Positions 59,494-64,000 of a stretch of DNA of 64,000 bases are shown here, piece after piece. Every line of letters starts with the position of its first letter. Within the stretch, counting starts at the first letter, position 1. Origin of the DNA: Acytostelium subglobosum LB1 (taxonomy: Eukaryota; Evosea; Eumycetozoa; Acytosteliales; Acytosteliaceae); NCBI RefSeq assembly GCF_000787575.1, contig NW_012236525.1, positions 201,686 to 265,685 on the forward strand, written 5' to 3'. Below the pieces are notes generated by a model, which ran no database searches, was not told where the DNA came from, and worked only from the letters and a program-made list of their open reading frames with translations. The position numbers and the translations under genes were made by a program.

Positions 59494-60940
59494 ATGGACT
59501 ACGATGATGCCGCATCACCAGTGAACATCAGTGTGAATCATCATCAGCATCATCATCTCCATCAAAACCAACATCAACTTGTTAGTGCAGCGGCAGCAAC
59601 AACATCTGCAGCAGCTCCTACATACAACAGAATGATGATGATGCCTGGGCTTCAGCTTCAGATGCAAGGACCGCTGCCTCTGCCTCATCCCCACCACATC
59701 CACATGTCCCAAGCATACTACCCCTATCAGCCGCCTCCACCGTCTGCACTGCCCACATCCTTCAACTCTGTCGACTCCTCCTACTACACAATGTTGCCTC
59801 ATGCTCATGGATATTACGCCGCACCTCTCCCACCCCCCACGGCCCTCCCTCAACAACAACCCGGAGCCTCTGTTGTTGTCACACAAGAGGTATCAAAGCT
59901 ATGGGTCGGTAATCTGCCCTCGGACACACAGGAGGATGCTCTGCGAACGTTCTTCTCAAAGCATGGCACCGTGGAGTCGATACGAGTCGATGGCAGATGC
60001 GCATTCATCAAGTACACAGAGCATGATGACGCTGAGAATGCCATCAGGCTCACCAATGGCAGTCTTTTCGCGGGCAACAAGATCAAGACCAATTGGGCAA
60101 GCATCAAGACCACCATATCATCCAAACACACTCAACCTCCACTTTTGCCGCTGTCTCCTCCTCCCTCAGCGCCACTCTCTCCAACACAAACCTCCACTGT
60201 CATCACCTCCATCAACTCATCATCAATCGAACATATTGATCCAAACACAGACATCAACAGTACAATCGTATGTTCCATCCATGGTTGATTGGTTGATTGA
60301 TTGATTGATTGATTGATCAAAGTTCACAGACTAACCCTTCCTTCGAATCTGGGACCCATTCCCCCCTTCAATCAATCAATCAATGCGATCCAGTCGACTA
60401 CAGGGAAAACACTCTCTCCTCCGCCACTGGACAAACTTAGTATAGAAGAGAGGGAGCATCTGAGCCATATCATTCAACACCTGGCGCCAACCTATAAGTC
60501 GATCGCTGTAAATATCATATCTTGTTGGCTGTCCGGATAACAAATCCAACTTCTAACACCATCCATGGCCAACCAAACAGGAGGCGAAGGATTGGATATT
60601 ACTTCACTTTAGATGTGGACAATCAATAATGTCATTCATTGCATCAAACATACAATCTTTGGAACGCTACAGCAGCAACATCATCAACAACTCCAATCAC
60701 AGGATCAGTATAGTCTACTTGATCCATGACCTATTGAACTTTGGCCTTCTGCGACGAAGGAAGACCGATCGACTGGACCCCATGGCAGAGCTCATCGAGC
60801 CCTGTCTACCCAGCATCTTCTCATCACTCAGCAACGAACCAGACCATTACCGACAGATGGCACATCGTGTGCTTGATCTCTGGGAGAAGCGACGAGTTTA
60901 TCCAACCAAGCAACTCCAGTCTCTTAGACAACACATTTAG
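59494..60940 (+). CDS. RNA-binding protein with RRM and CID domains (Nrd1/SCAF/CHERP-like)
   Basis: Exons 59494-60267, 60394-60507 and 60581-60940 give 415 residues. The N-terminus is His/Gln/Pro-rich (NHHQHHHLHQNQHQ). The RRM at about 135-203 has RNP2 LWVGNLP and RNP1-like RCAFIKYTEHDDAENAI. A Pro/Ser linker leads to a CID (RPR) domain at about 285-405: EAKDWILLHFRCG, VYLIHDLLNFGL and HRVLDLWEKRRVYP. CIDs bind the phosphorylated CTD of RNA polymerase II, and the RRM-CID pairing occurs in proteins coupling transcription to termination or splicing. Here the RRM precedes the CID, as in SR140/U2SURP, but I see no SURP motif. The acceptor of exon 2 (GATCCAG|TCG) is chosen because it keeps phase and removes CAATCAAT repeats. 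Confidence 0.82.
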
Positions 60941-61118
60941 TTCATATATACACATACACGTACAACTGGCAGCAAGTGATTGCTGTATCCAGTTCATCAA
61001 TATTCCTCTCCATGTCTCCATGGTAGTACACTGACTGTTTGATTGAATGATAGAATGATAGATTAATTGGTTTGATTGAATGCTTGGCATGGCGTCGACG
61101 AGAGATATGTTGCGCGAC

Positions 61119-62492
61119 TTAGAGATAGGTCTGATCGATTGGCGCATCATCAGTGTGTCCCAATGAGACGATGCTATCAAACATGACTGTGTAGAGGTAG
61201 AGTATCTTTTCGATGGCTGCTGGATCCTTCTTCCACATGCTCTCAGTGCTGTCAATCTCCAGCTCTAGCTGGTAGACGTTGGGCGGGAACTCGAGCGATG
61301 AGTCCTGCTTGCACTTGATTAAAGATTCCTTCTTTAGTTGCAGGTTGATGCTACAGTTGGCAAAGCCAATTGATGGCAGCAGTTGGATGCTTAGTGACAT
61401 AAGGGCCTCGCGCAGGAAGGGACGTGCCTCCACCAGCCACTTGGTCTCCTTCTTGGTGGTCGAGTCGGACTTTGTCAAGAACAGCTTCTCGAACTCCTTG
61501 TCGCTGCACTCCACAGACTTGCTGAAGGACAACAACTTCTCAATCGACGAGAAGTACGACAGGCTCTCAATGTTGAATGATACATCGCTGGCTTGTCTGA
61601 TTGGTGTCTGTGTAACAGGGGGGAAGACAAGGTTAGCTGGTTATTCTCCAATGTTCACGCTATCACGTGCTCCACTTACCTTTAGCTTAAGTACAAAGTA
61701 TGGCTCGTTGTCCTTGTTCTCAGTCTCTGTCCGCTCTACAACGGTCATGATCCATTGGTTCTTGTATAGGACGTGGAGTGGTCCAATCGATGTGGTGGTG
61801 TCATTGAGCACAGGGTACTTGCGACACTCCTCCTCGCGCTCTTCGTCGCTCTTGAACAGTTGCTTGGTCTGCTTCTTCTCCTCCTCATGTTGCTTCTCCT
61901 CGTCGTCCTCTTGCTCGCGCTCTTCCTGCTCTGATTGTTCCTTCTCCTTGATCATCTCCTGCAGGACAGCCTTTCTCGAGACACTCAATGGAGTCTCATA
62001 GTTGGTGTTGTACTCGCCTAGCACGTAGCCCTTCTCTCCATCCAAGTATGGCACTGGCTTAATCTGTGACACATGTATTCTCTTTGATTGCAATTTACAG
62101 TTGAGTATACACCAGCATGCGCCACCTTGTTGTTTAGTAGTTTGTTGTTGTTGTTGTTGTGGTTGTGATTGTGATTGTGATTGATCAGGTTGTTGTTGTT
62201 GACTTGGTGATGATGTTGATATTGATGATTTATTATTTGTTGTTGATGTGACATTGTTATTATTACTACTACTGCTACTACTGTTTACAATTGTAGTTGC
62301 ACTTGTATAATATCTGATGTATGTGTTTGATGATGATGATGATGATGATAATGATGATAATTGATTGAGTTGTTTGATACTAGTTGTTGTGGACCATGAT
62401 GATGATGACAATGCACTTCGACCAATAGGTGTAGTGCATGATCTACAATGTTGAATATATTGTATATTTCTTAGCAACCCTAGTAGCTTCAT
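61119..62492 (-). CDS. Unknown protein, possibly mitochondrial
   Basis: Exons 62492-61680 and 61607-61119 give 433 residues, joined by GTAAGT...ACAG in phase 0. The start MKLLGLLRNIQYIQHCRSC is basic and amphipathic, followed by a Ser/Asn/Gln-rich spacer, as in many dictyostelid mitochondrial precursors. A conserved-looking core begins ACWCILNCKLQSKRIHVSQI, then a Glu/Lys/Gln-rich coiled coil (EKEQSEQEEREQEDDEEKQH). The C-terminal half (SIEKLLSFSKSVECSDKEFE ... EARPFLREALMSLSIQLLPS ... ILYLYTVMFDSIVSLG) is mixed alpha/beta. I recognise no family and no catalytic motif. Mitochondrial location is inferred from the N-terminus only. Confidence 0.65.
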
Positions 62493-62695
62493 TGTTTATT
62501 CTATTATTATATATATATCTTCTTCTTCTTATCTATCTATATTTATCTTTATCTCGAGATTTATGTTACATGTAAGTGATTGAATTAGAATGAATTGGGA
62601 AGATGAAGTGTCACATCCCATTGATATTTTTGAAGAGTTGTTCATCACCCACTTGAAAAACCCTTGCCCTAACTGTATTTCAAGATAATTGTAGT

Positions 62696-64000
62696 TTATT
62701 CTATTGGCAACCTTATTTTGTTATTAGTCTTGGCATACCATTGATCATATATATTGTCCAATCTCTCTTCTGAGTTGACGCCCTCAAAGCCATATGACTC
62801 AATCGATTGGAAATCATCTTCGTCTCTATAGGAATAATAAAATGAACTTGGAGGATATATACTTGATAGTATTATATTGTCCAAATGGTCATCGATGTTA
62901 TCCTTAATATAATCATGACCACATGAGCAAGAACATCTTGACATCCTTGGAGTTTCGAGACGGTAGTATAGCGTCACATTGTTGAATTCCATTGATTTGT
63001 CTTGAAGCTTGTAGAGAAGTACCTGATCTTCGAATTTATAATCATCCTCGTAGAGTAAAGGATTGAGAATATGAAACTTTATGATCACGATGGGATGTCT
63101 GGACTCTGCCTCAGGTACCAGTCGTTGATGTTTCCCTTTGATCATGGTGATCTGTTCATCGTTATCAAAGACAGTAAGGGAATTGAGTCCACTCTCGAGC
63201 ACAAGTAGTGTCTGACGGAACAGTCCTCCGCCAAATTGTTGCGCATTACTCTTGAGTGTGAGAGTTTCCAGATTGCCGCTGTAGCCTCCCCAGGCACACA
63301 TTGCATTGATCCACAAGGTTGGCGGAACATGTCCGCAGATCTCAATGGTCAGGTGGCAAAGAGAGGTCATTCCCGAGATGAGAGTAGGTAGTGCCTTGAT
63401 GATGGTATAGCATGATGAGTGGTAGAATTGGTAGAACTTGAGATGCAGTGAGGTCAACGCACATGTGGTCTGGCCAACCATCGTGCACAACATGTGATAG
63501 ATGTTGCTGTCTCGTCTGGATGAGATTGTCAGTCGCCTGATATAGCCAAAGTCAATGTCAGTCTCATTCGTTTGTATCTTGAGTTGTTGTAAGTTACGAT
63601 TGGACGAGATCAGTTCAACGATTGATCGATCACGGATGAATCCAACCGATAAAGATGTCAATGATTGATTGTATCTTAGAAAGTCGAGGAATGCTGGCTT
63701 GTAATCATTGTATCCACTCATGTTGCTGAGACGCAGTTTGAGTGTTGTCAACTGATCATTCATTTTTAGTGCACCAAAGAAAGCCTCTGGATCTTGGATG
63801 TGATGGGCAGTGAACGATCTCTTGCATCCCAATGTAAGACTGTGAAGTTGTTTGAGAAGGCTTTCAGCAAAAGTGAAGTCGCTGGCATCACCTCTTATCC
63901 GGATGCGTCTAACATTTGGCAGCTGAACTGCTTCAAGGTATACCGGTAGCTGCCCATGGTCATCAGAATCATACATGTTGAAATCGAACAACAATGTTTG
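62696..64000 (-). CDS. Leucine-rich-repeat protein (5' end beyond the window)
   Basis: At least 432 codons, open to the right edge without a convincing ATG, so the N-terminus lies outside. The sequence consists of irregular LRR-like units (LPNVRRIRIRGDASDFTFAE, LKQLHSLTLGCKRSFTAHH, QLTTLKLRLSNMSGYNDY, SLTSLSVGFIRDRSIVELIS, LQQLKIQTNETDID, LTSLHLKFYQF). The spacing is like the ribonuclease-inhibitor or F-box-LRR type of repeat found in large dictyostelid families. The C-terminus is acidic with a CSCSCGHDY cluster. No F-box is visible in the part present. The function is probably protein-protein binding. Confidence 0.7.
   Translation of the reverse strand, partial: QTLLFDFNMYDSDDHGQLPVYLEAVQLPNVRRIRIRGDASDFTFAESLLKQLHSLTLGCKRSFTAHHIQDPEAFFGALKMNDQLTTLKLRLSNMSGYNDYKPAFLDFLRYNQSLTSLSVGFIRDRSIVELISSNRNLQQLKIQTNETDIDFGYIRRLTISSRRDSNIYHMLCTMVGQTTCALTSLHLKFYQFYHSSCYTIIKALPTLISGMTSLCHLTIEICGHVPPTLWINAMCAWGGYSGNLETLTLKSNAQQFGGGLFRQTLLVLESGLNSLTVFDNDEQITMIKGKHQRLVPEAESRHPIVIIKFHILNPLLYEDDYKFEDQVLLYKLQDKSMEFNNVTLYYRLETPRMSRCSCSCGHDYIKDNIDDHLDNIILSSIYPPSSFYYSYRDEDDFQSIESYGFEGVNSEERLDNIYDQWYAKTNNKIRLPIE

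Noticed and set aside
1-64000. Retroelements, DNA transposons or virus-like elements
   Set aside because: No integrase, reverse transcriptase, transposase or capsid-like coding and no terminal repeats were recognised.

Overview
This window is nuclear DNA of a eukaryote, almost certainly a dictyostelid social amoeba. The genes are compact, with short GT-AG introns (mostly 65-130 nt), long polyQ/polyN/polyT tracts in otherwise conserved proteins, AT-rich spacers, and a standard code in which TAA, TAG and TGA all act as stops. Several proteins recall known dictyostelid families: a colossin-like SdrD_B/Cna_B repeat protein, a FYVE-containing RhoGEF, and an RA-PH-CH cytoskeletal scaffold. The coding DNA is clearly richer in GC than in Dictyostelium discoideum, which suggests another dictyostelid group (for example Acytostelium-like). 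That placement is inference. Single N, NN and 100-N runs show a draft assembly.

Layout, left to right. 1-5200: end of an RWD/MED15-like protein (+), mitochondrial insertase OXA1 (+), and a large low-complexity protein (-) whose 3' part contains an assembly gap. 5800-11330: a MAPEG membrane enzyme (-) and an NFX1-type zinc-finger protein (+). 12150-17050: secreted colossin-like repeat protein (+), tRNA m7G methyltransferase METTL1/Trm8 (+), ribosome factor eIF6 (-). 17996-26360: spliceosomal helicase Brr2/SNRNP200 (+) and mitochondrial enoyl reductase MECR (+). 27940-34190: an unrecognised large helical protein (+), a two-TM membrane protein (+), and a lysine-rich histone-H1-like protein (+). 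34450-41713: condensin SMC4 (+) and a DH-PH-FYVE RhoGEF (+). 43087-51696: a small MYND protein (+), mRNA export receptor NXF1/TAP (-), and an RA-PH-tandem CH-RA scaffold (-). 53077-58504: GGPP synthase (+), FAH-domain protein (-), RS-rich protein (-), COMMD6-like protein (+), amidohydrolase/lactonase (-). 58660-64000: a tiny gene (-), an RRM+CID protein (+), an unknown possibly mitochondrial protein (-), and an LRR protein running off the right edge (-).

There is no operon logic; neighbours share no pathway. As a set the genes are mostly RNA-processing and other housekeeping functions (Brr2, NXF1, RRM-CID, RS protein, METTL1, eIF6), chromosome structure (SMC4, H1-like), mitochondria (OXA1, MECR) and cytoskeletal signalling (RhoGEF, RA-PH-CH). 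I recognise no transposon, retroelement, CRISPR array, rRNA or confident tRNA.

The most unusual signals are: a CAAT-type tetranucleotide repeat that sits in most introns in the sense orientation of the host gene; stop codons fused to AATAAA polyadenylation signals in many genes; start exons of 9 and 10 nt; a repeat-per-exon colossin-like gene; and three GC-rich or structured islands outside exons that may be non-coding RNAs. I did not find a convincing new multi-gene system.
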